64,000 bases of DNA from Canna indica (Eukaryota; Streptophyta; Magnoliopsida; Zingiberales; Cannaceae), in assembly GCA_034359265.1 (NCBI GenBank), contig CP136894.1, forward strand, positions 26,380,501 to 26,444,500. The letters are read 5' to 3'. This document shows, piece by piece, positions 37,057 to 48,080 of this stretch (its first letter is position 1; each line of letters opens with the position of its first letter). A program made the translations under genes and the position numbers. A model generated the notes under the pieces. The model had not been told where the DNA came from. It did not search any database and saw nothing but the letters and a program-made list of their open reading frames with translations.

Positions 37057-37243
37057 TGTTGGCCCAAGGGTTCCCCCTAGCTTTCGATCTCTATTTTGAT
37101 GATAACAAAAATGTATTTAATATATGTGTGAGTAGTCTTGAGTTCAGGTTGAGGTTGTGATATGCACGCGAACTTCGCTCAAAGAATCGCAAAAATCATC
37201 AAGAAAGGCTCAGATGCAGATCAAGTAGATTCCTTCTAATACA
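37057..37243 (+). repeat. 3' LTR of element 3, first part
   Basis: TGTTGGCCCAAGGGTTCCC...CTAATACA. Interrupted by element 5 after the target site ATACA; the LTR resumes at 44289. Confidence 0.85.
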
Positions 37244-38087
37244 TGTTGGGTGAAATGACACACTAGAGGGGGGGTGAATAGTGTGTTAACTAAATCTTTC
37301 GCCTAATTCCGATTTTAATCGTTTCTTGATTTGTTAGGCTAAGCACGATATTTATAGCAAGCGGAAGCAATAAATATGAAGCAATAAACACGAACAAAAA
37401 CAACAATGCTAACATAGAGAATTTATAGTGGTTCGGCCCCAATGCCTACTCCACTACCTAAGCACTCTGCTTAGGATTTCCAAACTAACTTTACTAGATT
37501 AATGATATTTCCCTTACACAGAGGACTTTGACTCGAAGAGTCTCACTCTCAACCTAAGGCACTTCCACACCCGAAAGTCTCTACCTTCTTATCGAGAGTA
37601 CTCTTCCACCTCAACCTAAGGGACAACTCAACTAATCCTAGTAAACTATGTTTACACAAGTGGCTTTACTCATTCCACACAAAGGATACCACTCAATCAC
37701 AAGACCTAACACTAGGTCTTCTTACAAGCTTGAATACAGCGAAAGAAATCACAAAAATATACAAGTAATGGAGCAAATAAATACTACAATAAATACTTAG
37801 CTCCAAACACGAGTCCTAGTTCCTCTTGATGCCTTGAGATGATGAATCGATAAATCTTGAAGGCTAAATCGAGGTGTGTATCTTGTAAACAAGGGTTATC
37901 AAAAGGATGGCGCAAGAAAGGCTTTAGAATGATCAAGAATGGCTCAATGAAGTTTTTAGAGTGATCCAAAGTTGTTTACGGAAGGCTGGGTTTGGGTATT
38001 TATAACCCTGCAACGAAAACATCGCGTCAACGGGCAGAAAACTAGCCATTTCCGCCGTTCGGTCGATCGTCGGTCGATCGACTGATC
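37244..38087 (-). repeat. Outer LTR fragment of element 5
   Basis: Very close to the 5' LTR of this element (42979 onward) at its 3' end. It keeps a ~680 bp middle part (37590-38030) that the 5' LTR has lost. It stops at ACTGATC, where another LTR begins. Confidence 0.8.
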
Positions 38088-39447
38088 TGTTGGGTGAAAT
38101 GGCCACACTAGAGGGGGGGGGGGTGAATAGTGTGTTTACTAAGTCTTATTGCCTAAATCCGATTTTAATCATTTCTTTGGTTGCTTAGGCAAATTATAAG
38201 TTGACTGACTAAATGCGAAAGCGATAAATGATGAGGTGATTAATACAAACAAAATATCAATGCAAACACAAGAGTTTATAGTGGTTCGGCCCCAATGCAT
38301 ACTCCACTACCTAAGCACCCTGCTTAGGCTTTCCAAACTTAGTTTACTAGATTTAAATAGTTTCCCTTACAAAGAGAACTTTGACTCGAAGGGTCTCGCT
38401 CTTAACCGAAGGTACTTGCAGACCCGGAAGTTTCCGCCTTCTTACCGAGAGCACTCTTCCACCTCAACCTAAGGGACAACTCAACCAATCCTAGTAAACT
38501 ATGTTTACAACGGTGGGTTTAATCCTTAACATCAAGGCAACCACCAACTCAATCAACCTAGCACTCTAGGTTTACACAAACTTTAAATACAATGAAATAA
38601 ACGAAAAATACACAACTTAATGGAGCAATAAATAAAACAACTTATACTTAGCTCCACACAAAGTTTTCTAGCTTTCTCTTGATGCCTTTGATGGTGAATC
38701 AGTGAAGTCAGGGCTCAATCAAAGGGATGAGATATCAGAGCTAGAATTTTCACCGGATTAACTCAATGAAAGCTTAGAATTGATCAAAGGATGGCTCAAA
38801 GATGTTAGGAGTGATCGAAAAGTTGTTAAGGAAGGCTTAGTCTTGGGTTATTTATAACCCCGATAAGAAACGATGAGTCAACGGGCGGAAAACTAGCCAT
38901 TTTCGCTATTCAGTCGCATGCCGATCGATCGACCGCTCGTGACCGCTGGCCTTTCTGTGCTTTAATCGCACTGATCGATCAATCAGAGGGTCGACCGCCA
39001 AAGTCGCGTGTTCAGCGATCCGCAGTTCAGTCGACCGAAGCACCTACTGCCATTTTTTCGCCTCTATCGGTCGACCGACCGATCGACCAAAAACTGGATA
39101 GACTGGGCAGTTTTCTATTTTGCTTGGGTTTTTCTACTCGTTTGGGTTTCGTTTTCGCTAAGCCTACTTATATAACATTTATTAACTTTAAGTTAATAAC
39201 TTTAAAACATAAATGTTTTATAAGAATTACCCCCATTTGGATTCAATAAAAATATCTAAAAAATTAAAATCTTTACGAATCAAAATCTAGTTTTTGGGGT
39301 TTAGTAGAAATTTTCCGAAAATGGAACTTTTCTAATTTTTCGGGTCAAGAATAGGTAGGCTAAAGGCTTCCAAAAAATTCTTTAAAATATTTCGTTATCT
39401 AATTTCTACCCAAGGAACAATTACTGCCATTTTTTATGTCAAGAAAC
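38088..39447 (-). repeat. Second, truncated LTR inside element 5
   Basis: Begins TGTTGGGTGAAATGGCCAC and follows the family LTR (inverted TATA ATTTATAACCC near 38858, GATCGATCGACC cluster near 38920-39095) until TGTCAAGAAACT. The match to the 5' LTR at 43942 stops there, so the first ~345 bp of the LTR (in its own sense) are missing. Confidence 0.75.
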
Positions 39448-39599
39448 TACATGAGTAACTCTAAATATGTTTGTGGAGTTTGAACTCAAAATGAGATTTC
39501 TAAGTCAAATTGTTGACTTAGGTCAAACTTTTTTATTTTTGATTCTCCTAAAGTGAGCTAGTTATCATTTTATCCATTTACATATGATTTTTCAATTTT

Positions 39600-41160
39600 A
39601 ACCACATGGATGTAAATCATGAGTAAGCTCAAACATGTTTATCAAGTTTCAACTTAAAATGAAGTCTCTAAGATGAAATTCTACCTAGGGCACATTTCAT
39701 TGAAACAAAGTTTCATGAAATTGTCTAAGTATCAAAATTTTATCTACTCATGAGATTTCAATTAATTTTCATGCAAGATCATTCATGAGCATAGAGAAAT
39801 CATTTTATCAAGAAAATAGAAGTGTTATACAAAAATTTTGCCAAAATGAAACTCATACCTCATTTCTTGAGAAATTTCAAAATTTTACTTCTCGTTCCAT
39901 TTTCCTTTAGCCTTCCAAATATTACCACTTTCTCAACTTGCAAGTAGGCTTCATTAGTATATAATAAAATAATATACCAACTAGCAAGCTAACATACTAA
40001 ATAGCAAAGGTTAATGCAAGGTTTAAATTTTAAAATCTTAACCTATGCTAGATAGTAGAGATTCATTTTAAATGAGTTATCATGATATCAAAATGAATCT
40101 AAGGGATCTTAAGATATGAAATATTTGAAGAATAAGATCTCTAAACATGTTTAACTAGTTTGGACTTAAAACGAATGTCTCTAAAAATAAGTATCAACCT
40201 AGAAAAAGTTTCATTTAATGAAATTTGCCTAAGTACTAAAATTCTACCTACTCATGAGAATTCAAGGGTTTAGCATGTAATTCTAATCATGAGTATAAAG
40301 ACATAATTTAAGCTTAAACATTGAGGTATAATACTAAGATTTTGAATTTATCAAAGTTATACCTTATTCATGATAATTTGCCAAACTTATTTTTTTGTTA
40401 TTAGCCTTCTTAAAATACTCATAACTTGCAAGTAAGCTACACTAATGTTTTAGAGAAAACATAGCTACTTAGCAAGCTGACCAAACCAAAAAGCAAAGAA
40501 AAGCATCAAGTATCATTATCAAAGTTCACGTTGCTAAATAGTTTGAAATTCGTTTTAAATAGAGTCAAGTGATACCAAAATGCTAGATAGTAGATATTCA
40601 TTTTAAATGAGTTATCATGATATTAAAATGAATCAAAGAGATATTAAGATATGAAATATTTTAGGAATAAGATCACTAAATATGTTCAACAAGTTTGGAC
40701 TTAAGGAATGTCTCTAATAGTAAGTATCAAGCTAGAGCAAGTTTCTTCAATGAAATTTGCCTAAGTACTAAAATCCTACCTACTCATGAGAATTCAAGGG
40801 TTTTAACATGCAATTCTAATAATGAGTATAGAGACATAATTTAAGCTTAAACATTGAGGTATAATATTAAGATTTTATGGAAATCGAAATCATACCTCAT
40901 ACTTGAAAATTTAGCCAAACTAATCTTTTTCATTCTAATTAGCCTTCCATTTTCAATAACTTGCAAGTATACTTCATTAATGGTAATCAAATCATATCTA
41001 CTAGCAAGTTATCATACTAAATAGCATGGTGAAATAGAAATCTTCATTTGGATATTTCAACCTAAACTAGATAGTGAAAAATTCGTTTCAAGTAAAATCG
41101 TCATGAAACCAAAACGAATCGAGATATCTCAAAATATAAAATTTTGAAACATAAGATCTC
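39600..41160 (-). repeat. Threefold ~520 bp repeat inside element 5
   Basis: Three imperfect tandem units, about 39600-40140, 40141-40665 and 40666-41160. Each contains ACTTGCAAGTA, CTACTCATGAGA, TTAAGATATGAAATATTT-type and CTAGATAGTAGA words in the same order. The same unit occurs once in elements 1 and 2 (inverted). No coding frame. Confidence 0.75.
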
Positions 41161-41162
41161 CA

Positions 41163-41280
41163 ACCCTTCCTATTAGTTGAAAACCGAAAGGCCACAATGA
41201 GCCTACGATTTAAAACTGCAAGGTCGCATGAGCCCATTACAGGCTACATAGGTCTCCGAAGAGACCGGAAATCAAAAATT
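41163..41280 (-). other. Conserved post-gag block with hairpin (copy 3)
   Basis: Reverse complement of the blocks in elements 1 and 2. Here the hairpin GGTCTCTTCGGAGACC is a perfect 6-bp stem with a UUCG tetraloop. The loop and the following GCGACCTTGC are kept. Confidence 0.55.
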
Positions 41281-41492
41281 AAAAATATTTTTGAAACTTA
41301 TCAAGAGCTGAAAATCTACTAATATTAAGCATATATCAAACTCCAACTATAATTTAAGCAAGAGGGTATAGGAGATGATACCAAAGTACTTTTGATGCCA
41401 ACCTTACTAAGGCATCAAGATGACTTGAAGTTGCAACTTTGAAATGGTATAATCTTTGAATCCTCAAGCAACTTCAATCAACCAACTTCATC

Positions 41493-42911
41493 TCACCATT
41501 GTGTGGTAGCTCCCCCTACAATAGAGCTAGAAATTTTTGGTACCCAAATGGCTTTGGGTCCTTGGGGGTGAGTGGGCTTAGGTACCCAAAGTGTCTTAAC
41601 AACACTAGGGTTTACTTTAAAAGCACAATCATAAATTGCATGCCCATACATGCCACAACAAAAACAATATCCATGAATTTTTTTTTTATTATCATTTTTG
41701 TAAATATGAGGTTTAAAGTTAGAATGCTTAACATGTGAAATATTATGAGCATGAGCATTCTTGTTTAGAGATTTCCTAAATGAGACATTTTGATTTCTAG
41801 AATTCTTAAAAGATGAAGCATTAACTTTTCTTCTCAAAACCAACATCTCATTCTTCAACTCATTCATGGATTTATGCAATGCATGTAGTTGAGATTTTAA
41901 CATGCAATTCTCAACTTTCAATTTTTCATTCTCAAGTTTGAAATCATTTTTCAAATCATTACTCCTAAGTTTCATTTTTGATTTCAAACCTTCATTTTCA
42001 TTTTTCAAGTCTTTCACCTCACTTTTTAAATTCTCAATTTCGAGCTTAAAATCATCATGGCAAGCAACAAGTGTACTTGTATTCAATTTTTCATTTTTTA
42101 GTTCATGCACATGAGAACTAAGCCTTAAATTTTCTTTCTTTAGTTGTCTATTTTTCCTTGTTCTTTTTCACAAGCAAGGCATACATTTTCTTAGATTCTT
42201 CTAATAGCTCATCATAAGTCATATCTAAAGAATTTGAGCTACTATCATTATTATCACAATCAAAATTTCTATCATGACTAGAAGTAGAAGATTTTACCTC
42301 ATTCCGAAGATCCATGAGACAAAAGTTCGATGTAGCTTCATTGTCAAGACAAGAGGATGCTTCTTGTGATTTAGAGGTGGATGTGGAAGCACTTGACCTC
42401 TTCCTTGCTTTGTTCTTCATGCTTGGGCAATTTTTCTTCACATTCCCTTTTTCTTTGCACACATGGAAAATAACCTTCCGTTTCTGATTTTTTGTGCTCC
42501 TATGACTAGAGACACTTTGGGCTTCAAAAACCATGTTAGTATTGGAAGGATGACCATTGTCATCACTACCTTCAATAAAAGTTTCTAACTCCTCAATTTT
42601 AGAATAATCATATAAGACATTTAAGCAAGCCCAAATATCGAATGCGGAAGTACAATGCATATCTTTTCAAAAAAATTATTGTCCAAAGAACAATATATGC
42701 AATTTGTTGTCTTAGCATTTAATTCAAACCTATTAATTTGTTCTTGGGTCCATGCATCCATATTTTTCTTAGGTTCAATATATTTGATTTTTACCAAGTT
42801 AAAAACACCTAAACCTTGAGTCTTTAGGAAAGTATACATTCTACTCTTCCAAAGACCAAAGTTAGATTCATCGAACCTAGGAGGTGAAGACGATACCGAC
42901 TCTAGTGCCAT
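41493..42911 (-). pseudogene. Element 5 gag (two frame breaks)
   Basis: Starts MALESVSSSPPRFDESNFGL at 42911 and WKSRMYTFLK. A frame break near 42640-42660 leads to AFDIWACLNVLYDYSK and knuckle 1 (CKEKGNVKKNC; the first Cys of CX2C also present as VCKEK, so the spacing is altered). A second break near 42130 leads to a long Leu/Lys/Asn coiled coil, a His-rich patch, intact knuckle 2 (CFCCGMYGHAIYDC) and the end GPKAIWVPKISSSIVGGATT. It is the best preserved gag of this family in the window. It packages RNA in trans-supplied particles if expressed; as it stands three frames would be needed. Confidence 0.9.
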
Positions 42912-42961
42912 TTTAAGATCGAGAGACGTTGTAGAGGAGATGGTGAAATCTTAATCTATAA

Positions 42962-42978
42962 CCTGCTCTGATACCAAT
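42962..42978 (-). promoter_or_regulatory. Primer-binding site of element 5
   Basis: On the minus strand ATTGGTATCAGAGCAGG follows the LTR end, containing the exact tRNA-iMet complement TGGTATCAGAGC. Confidence 0.93.
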
Positions 42979-44288
42979 TGTTTAGTGAAATGACACACTA
43001 GAGGGGGGGTGAATAGTGTGATAACTAAATCTTTCGTCTAATTCCGATTTTAATCGTTTCTTGATTTGTTAGGCTAAGCGCGATATTTATACCAAGCGGA
43101 AGCAATAAATATGAAACAATAAACACGAACAAAAATAACAATGCTAACACAAAGAATTTATAGTGGTTCGACTCCAATGCCTACTCCACTACCTAAGCAC
43201 CTCGCTTAGGATTTCCAAACTAACTTTACTAGATTAACGATGTTTCCCTTACATAGAGGACTTTGACTCGAAGAGTCTCACTCTCAACCTAAGGCACTTC
43301 CACACCCGAAAGTCAACGGGCGGAAAACTAGACATTTTTGTCATTCAGTCGCATGCCGGTCGATCGACTGATCGACCGCCCACGACTGCTGCTGCACCTT
43401 CTGTGTATTCTTCGCGCTGTTCGGTCGACCGACGGGTCGACCGAATGAGTCGCGACATCGTTGATCCCAAATCTAGTCGATCGATGTAGTTAAGCATGAA
43501 GCGCGATTTTGCGATCCTCAATCCGGTCGACCGACGGACGCACTGCCAATTTTCCGCACACTTCGGTCGACCGACCGGTCGACCGAACCTAGACTGGATT
43601 GGGCAGTTTGGTTTTTTTTTGTTCATTTTCTGGTTCGATCTTCCCTAAGTCTACTTATATAACATTTATGTTTTAAAGTTAAAGTTAATAACTTTAAAAC
43701 ATATATGTTATATAAGGATTACCCCCATTTGGATTCAATCAAAATATCTAAAAAAACAAAATCCTTAAAAATCAAAATCTAGTTTTTGGGGTCTAGTACA
43801 AATTTTCGGAAAATGGAACTTTTCTAATTTTTTGGGTCAAGAATGGGTAGGCTAAAGGCTTCTAAAAAATTCTTAAAAATATATCTCTATCTAATTTCTA
43901 CCCAAGGAACAATTACCACCATTTTTTATGTCAAGAAACTATCTAGGTCATATAGCCCTCCAAGGAGCTCCCTAGGCTTAGTGGATTTCAGAGCGGTTTT
44001 TGGGTTTTTCATATTTTGGGATTCAGGTTTGGTTTTTGGCTTCTTATGCATCATCATGAGGAATTACAACATAAACTAGACACCCTAAACCAAAACTCTA
44101 TATTCCTGACGAATCCTAGCGCGTCAACCAACGTCCTTCCGATTTCTTGATTTCTTCGATATTTACGATCGAGGACGTCGAACGCTAACCGATATAGAAC
44201 CTGAAAGATTTCTCAATAAAACATTAGTTCCATGTTTGTTATCATCAAAACCGAGATTAAGACCAAGGTTGAAAACCTTAAGCCAATA
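42979..44288 (-). repeat. 5' LTR of element 5
   Basis: Minus-strand LTR running from TATTGGCTTAAGG (mutated TG) at 44288 to CACTAAACA at 42979. A deletion of about 680 bp at 43312, compared with the fragment at 37244-38087, has removed the TATA region. It retains the GGTCGACC/CGGTCGACCG cluster at 43350-43590. Confidence 0.88.
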
Positions 44289-44639
44289 ATATATCCCTAG
44301 GATCTCTTCCCAAGCCTATTTGTAAAGTTATCCAAGTCAAAACTTGGTAACAAAACTCATGAGAAAGCGTGTATCAAAGCAAATGTAAAAATTAGCCTCA
44401 GCCCAGGTTCGGTCGACCGATCGATCGATCGAAAAAGGCAGAAAAATAGAAGTAGCTACTTCGGTCGACCGAACAAGGCCAAAAACTGGCAGTGGCTACT
44501 TCGGTCGACCCAACAAGGCCAAAATTTAGTTGTGACTAATTCAGTCGACCGGGCAATAGAGGAACTAAAATGCGATGAAGTCAGTCAACCAATTGGTCGA
44601 CCAAACATAGCGGCAGAAGGGCAGAACGCCAGTGGTCGT

Positions 44640-44815
44640 TGGGCGGTCGATCGATCCGTCGACCGACGATCAATCGACAAGCGACTGGTCGGCGTCCAAC
44701 GGGCGAAAAAATGCCCGTTGAAGAGCCGTTCCTGGGTTGATCGACGATCAACCGACAAGCGATCGATCGATGTCCAATGGGCGAAAAAATGCTCGTTGAA
44801 GAGCTGTTCCATGGG
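44640..44815 (+). repeat. ~80 bp tandem duplication in the U3 of element 3
   Basis: Two adjacent units, each with a GATCAACCGACAAGCGA-type start and GGGCGAAAAAATGC-CGTTGAAGAG, just upstream of the TATA box. The 5' LTR at 29541-30340 has one unit. Confidence 0.8.
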
Positions 44816-45244
44816 AGGGGTTATAAATACCCCTCACCAACCTTCATTAAACACTCTTAACCATTGAGATAAGCTTCCAAAGTGTGATTTGTGCCTTCTA
44901 AGCTTGATTTGCTCGCGCTTGCTTCTCCAATCGACGACTTCTCTCAAGCGCTCATCTTCCCTCAACTCCGGCTTTGATTCGATCTCAACGTCTTGTGGAG
45001 TTGGAGGCATTGAAGGCTTGGAAAAGAGCTCTTACCTTTGGTTTACTCTTTAGCTCTTTTCATTGTAATTTTACTTGTTATTTGAACTTGATTTTCATTG
45101 ATTAGCTTGCTAGGTGTACTAGTGTAAACACTTAGGGTTTACCTCGTGGAATTGTATTTTGCCTAGGTGAATAGTTTTGATGAGTTCTCAAAGGATTGAG
45201 AACTGAGTCCTCGATTGTATTCAAAGGGAAACACAAGTCTATAA

Positions 45245-45562
45245 GGCCTCGTTTGCTTCGATGGATTAAGGAGGTGGATTGGATTTTAAAATCCAATCCA
45301 TTGTTTGCTGCAACAATGGATATGAATCGGGTCAGATATTTGGTGGATTTATTTTGGCCCAAATCCACCGCTAGCCTGATTTAGAAATCCTAGGGAGGAG
45401 ATGGGTTTAAGGCCCAAACCCACAGAATATGAATTTTCATATCATATCCATGCTTCTTATCCTATGCCAAAACAAACATAGTATAGGATTTCAAAAAATC
45501 CTCTTGGATTTCTATCCCACTCTTATCCACCTTAAATCATATCCTGCAAAGCAAACATGGCC
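45245..45562. mobile_element. PIF/Harbinger-like MITE in the element 3 LTR
   Basis: Ends GGCCTCGTTTGC and, inverted, GGCCATGTTTGC, flanked by TAA at 45242-45244 and 45563-45565. The 5' LTR of the same element (near 30095) has the empty site with one TAA, which proves insertion after element 3 was made. Interior has inverted words such as GGATTGGATTTTAAAATCCA; noncoding. Confidence 0.9.
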
Positions 45563-45818
45563 TAAAGGATTTGGTTAGAAATCATTGGTGTGGAGCCAAG
45601 GTAGTGGAGTAGGCGGTTGGCTTAACCACTATACTTTCTTGTGTATGCATTGCTTCGTGTGTTTGCTTATAATTGTGTTTTATACTCGCCAACGAACACC
45701 ACTTAGTTGCACTTACGTTTGGTTGAAGTTGGAGTTGATTTAAAAGAAATTGAAGCAGAAAGAGAAAGTAAGCCAACAATATTCATCCTCCCCTTCTAGT
45801 GTAGGCTTTCACTCAACA

Positions 45819-46425
45819 GATTTATCTTCTCAAGGCATCAAGAGGACTAGGGAGTTTCTTTTAGAGCTAAGTATAGTTTGATTTGATTATTGCTCCAATT
45901 TTTATTGTATTTTCTTGGTTATTTTCATTGTATATCAAGTATGTAAACTTAGGTTGCTAGGTTTGATTGAGTTGGTGGTTGCCTTGGTGTTAAGGCTTAA
46001 ATCCACCATTGTAAACTTAGTTTACTAGGATTAGTTGAGTTGTCCCTTAGGTTGACGTAGTAGAGTGCTCTCGGTAGGAAGGAGGGGTACTTCCGGGTGT
46101 GGAAGTCCCTTCGGTTTGAGAGCGGAGACTTTTCGGTTGTAAAGTCCTCTTTGTAAGGGAAACGATATAATCTAGTAAACTTAGTTTGGAAATCCTAAGC
46201 AGGGTGCTTAGGTAGTGGAGTAGACATTGGGGCCAAATCACTATAAATAATTGTATTTGCATTTCTTCTACGTGTGTTTATTTCATTATCATATCTACTT
46301 TGCTTTTGTTTGCTTCTGAACTTGTAATTTGTCTAAGTAACCAAAGAAACGATTAAAATCTGATTTAGGCAAAAAGATTAGTAAACATACTATTTGGCCC
46401 CCGCCCTCTAGTAATTTGCCATAAC
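45819..46425 (+). repeat. 3' LTR of element 2, second part
   Basis: From GATTTATCTTCTCAAGGCAT this matches the 5' LTR of element 2 from about 25763 to its end region (CCTCTAGT near 46405). The last bases and CCAACA are not recognisable. Confidence 0.85.
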
Positions 46426-46687
46426 TTTATGAATGAAATCAGCATCCGTCAACAAGTATAAAATATCCTTAAAAATGACGGAACAAACATCAATAACACA
46501 TCCACCACTCTACTCATGATAACCGCATCCATCAATAAGTATAAGCACATCCACCGCAATAAAATAGGATGAATGCAATACATGCAATGCAACACCTCAA
46601 TTATATGCATACTCGTCGGACCCATCGGTCCCATATAGCCACATAAGGTAGGTAGACGGGTGGTCGCCGAACTACCATCCAGTTCAG

Positions 46688-46880
46688 TGCTGTCTCTTTA
46701 GGGCATGCCCTCCCCTCATCGGCACTGGCTCTTCCGAGCTAGCCTATTGGGACATATCTTCCCCTCACCTACTCGAGTCTCCGGACTATCTCTTTGGGGT
46801 ATGATCTCCCCTTACCAGCCAGACTTCTGGAATAAGGCCAATGCTGTCTCTTTGGGGCATACCCTCCCCTCACCAGCGAG
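46688..46880 (-). repeat. ~50 bp tandem repeat, about 4 units
   Basis: Units share CTCTTTGGGGCAT-CCCTCCCCTCACC with variations. The plus-strand gypsy LTR has a comparable array at 54370-54700 with different sequence. Confidence 0.8.
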
Positions 46881-47552
46881 GCTTTCAGAAAATGCAACAA
46901 GCACATCACAACACCACACACACAGGTATATAAGCATAAACACGATGTGTTATCAATAGGTAATAAAGGGTATGTCAAGTGCATAGATCATCTTGCCATC
47001 CATCACAATCACATACAGATATATATGTAGAAATAGTGCTCATAAATCATGAATACTCAACACAAATAAATAATCATGAAATAAAATTATATCACATCTT
47101 ATCACTGTAAGAAAGGAAGCACATGTATCATGAAAGTAACACAAAAAAGAACTCCAACTGTAAATTAATAGACTGGAACAACAGGATAAAATGACTCGTC
47201 ATAGGAATCACCGATCTAGGATAAAATTCACCTCATTAGCTACTATATCCATGAATCGTCTCATATTGAACCATAAAAATATATAAACTATGATTTTTTA
47301 GCTTGGCAGGCAAAAATGAGGCAACATCTGCCTACTATTTTCAAAATTCGAAGATTTGATAGCGAAACAGACCTCACCAATGAATCCAAAATGTCAATTA
47401 GGTAAAATTTCATATATAACATGAATATTTTTGCTAACCTTAAGGCCTCCAAATAATTATTAGAATAATTAAAGAAATGCTTCAATTTATGTAATAAATC
47501 ATTGTTACGAATAAATATAACGGTGTGTCAGTCAATAACTCAGTAATGAAAT

Positions 47553-48080
47553 CTCAGCCCTTCATCTAAACAAGATTAAATCACAGCCTAACATCTAACA
47601 TGATGCAATCACAGCCTTACATCTATCTTGATGCAATCCCAGCCTTCCATCTATCATGATACAATCCCACTCTTCCATCTATCATGATGCAATCAAAGCC
47701 CTACATCTATCATGATGCAATCTCAGCCTTCCATCTATCATGATGCAATCCCAGCCTTCCATTTATCATGATGCAATCACAGCCTTACATCTATCTTGAT
47801 GCAATCCCAGCCTTCCATCTATCATGATACAATCCCAGCCTTCCATCTATCATGATGCAATCAAAGCCCTACATCTATCATGATGCAATCTCAGCCTTCC
47901 ATCTATCATGATGCAATCCCAGCCTTCCATTTATCATGATGCAATCATAGCCCTACATCTATCTTGATGATCTCAGCCTTCCATCTATCATGATGCAATC
48001 ACAACCCTCTATTTATGATGATACAATCTCAGCCTTACATCTAAGCAAATGCAATCACAGCCCTCCATCAACATAGGATT
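47553..48080 (-). repeat. 28-bp minisatellite with higher-order units
   Basis: About 18 units of a ~28 bp repeat, consensus CAGCCTTCCATCTATCATGA plus TGCAATCC. Two blocks of six units (about 47608-47773 and 47776-47941) share the same order of unit variants, so a 168-bp higher-order repeat has duplicated. Noncoding. Confidence 0.92.

Larger units (their letters stand above)
37244..44288 (-). mobile_element. Non-autonomous copia element 5, minus strand
   Basis: Lies in the 3' LTR of element 3, in reverse orientation. Outer ends are TGTTGGG at 37244 and CCAATA at 44288 (expected CCAACA), flanked by ATACA (37239-37243) and ATATA (44289-44293), a 5-bp duplication with one change. From right to left: 5' LTR, primer site, gag, conserved block, a threefold ~520 bp internal repeat, then LTR sequence. 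The left side is irregular: an LTR start at 37244 and a second one at 38088, both incomplete, and no polypurine tract. No pol. Confidence 0.85.
29541..45818 (+). mobile_element. Autonomous-type copia element 3 (decayed)
   Basis: The interior runs from a perfect tRNA-iMet primer site (30341) through gag and a full pol (protease, integrase, RT, RNase H) to the tract at 37041-37056. The 5' LTR lacks its first several hundred bp. The 3' LTR starts at 37057 and ends at 45818, interrupted by element 5 at 37244-44288. It inserted in the 3' LTR of element 2 (followed by GATTT at 45819); the left target site was deleted with the LTR start. A solo LTR at 31962-33437 splits gag from pol. Domain order protease-integrase-RT-RNase H is that of Ty1/copia, and gag plus LTR style suggests the Sirevirus (SIRE/Maximus) branch. 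Confidence 0.9.
44289..45818 (+). repeat. 3' LTR of element 3, second part
   Basis: Continues the LTR after element 5. Contains a GGTCGACCG-rich U3 (44400-44600), TATA box GGGGTTATAAATACCCC near 44818, a PIF-like MITE at 45245-45562, and the end CACTCAACA at 45818. Confidence 0.88.
25106..46425 (+). mobile_element. Copia element 2 (gag only), split by element 3
   Basis: The 5' LTR 25106-26366 (TGTTAG...CCAACA) is followed by a primer site and a gag. The 3' LTR starts at 29026 after a purine tract, is interrupted at about 29540, and its second half resumes at 45819-46425. Between these two halves lies all of element 3 and its own insertions. No pol is present and, unlike element 1, no second ORF. 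The last ~25 bp of the 3' LTR and the right target duplication are lost at the junction with the gypsy LTR; GATTG at 25101-25105 would be the left target site. Confidence 0.85.

Noticed and set aside
47553..48080. CRISPR-like array of short repeats
   Set aside because: Units are contiguous without unique spacers, and this is plant nuclear DNA; it is a minisatellite.
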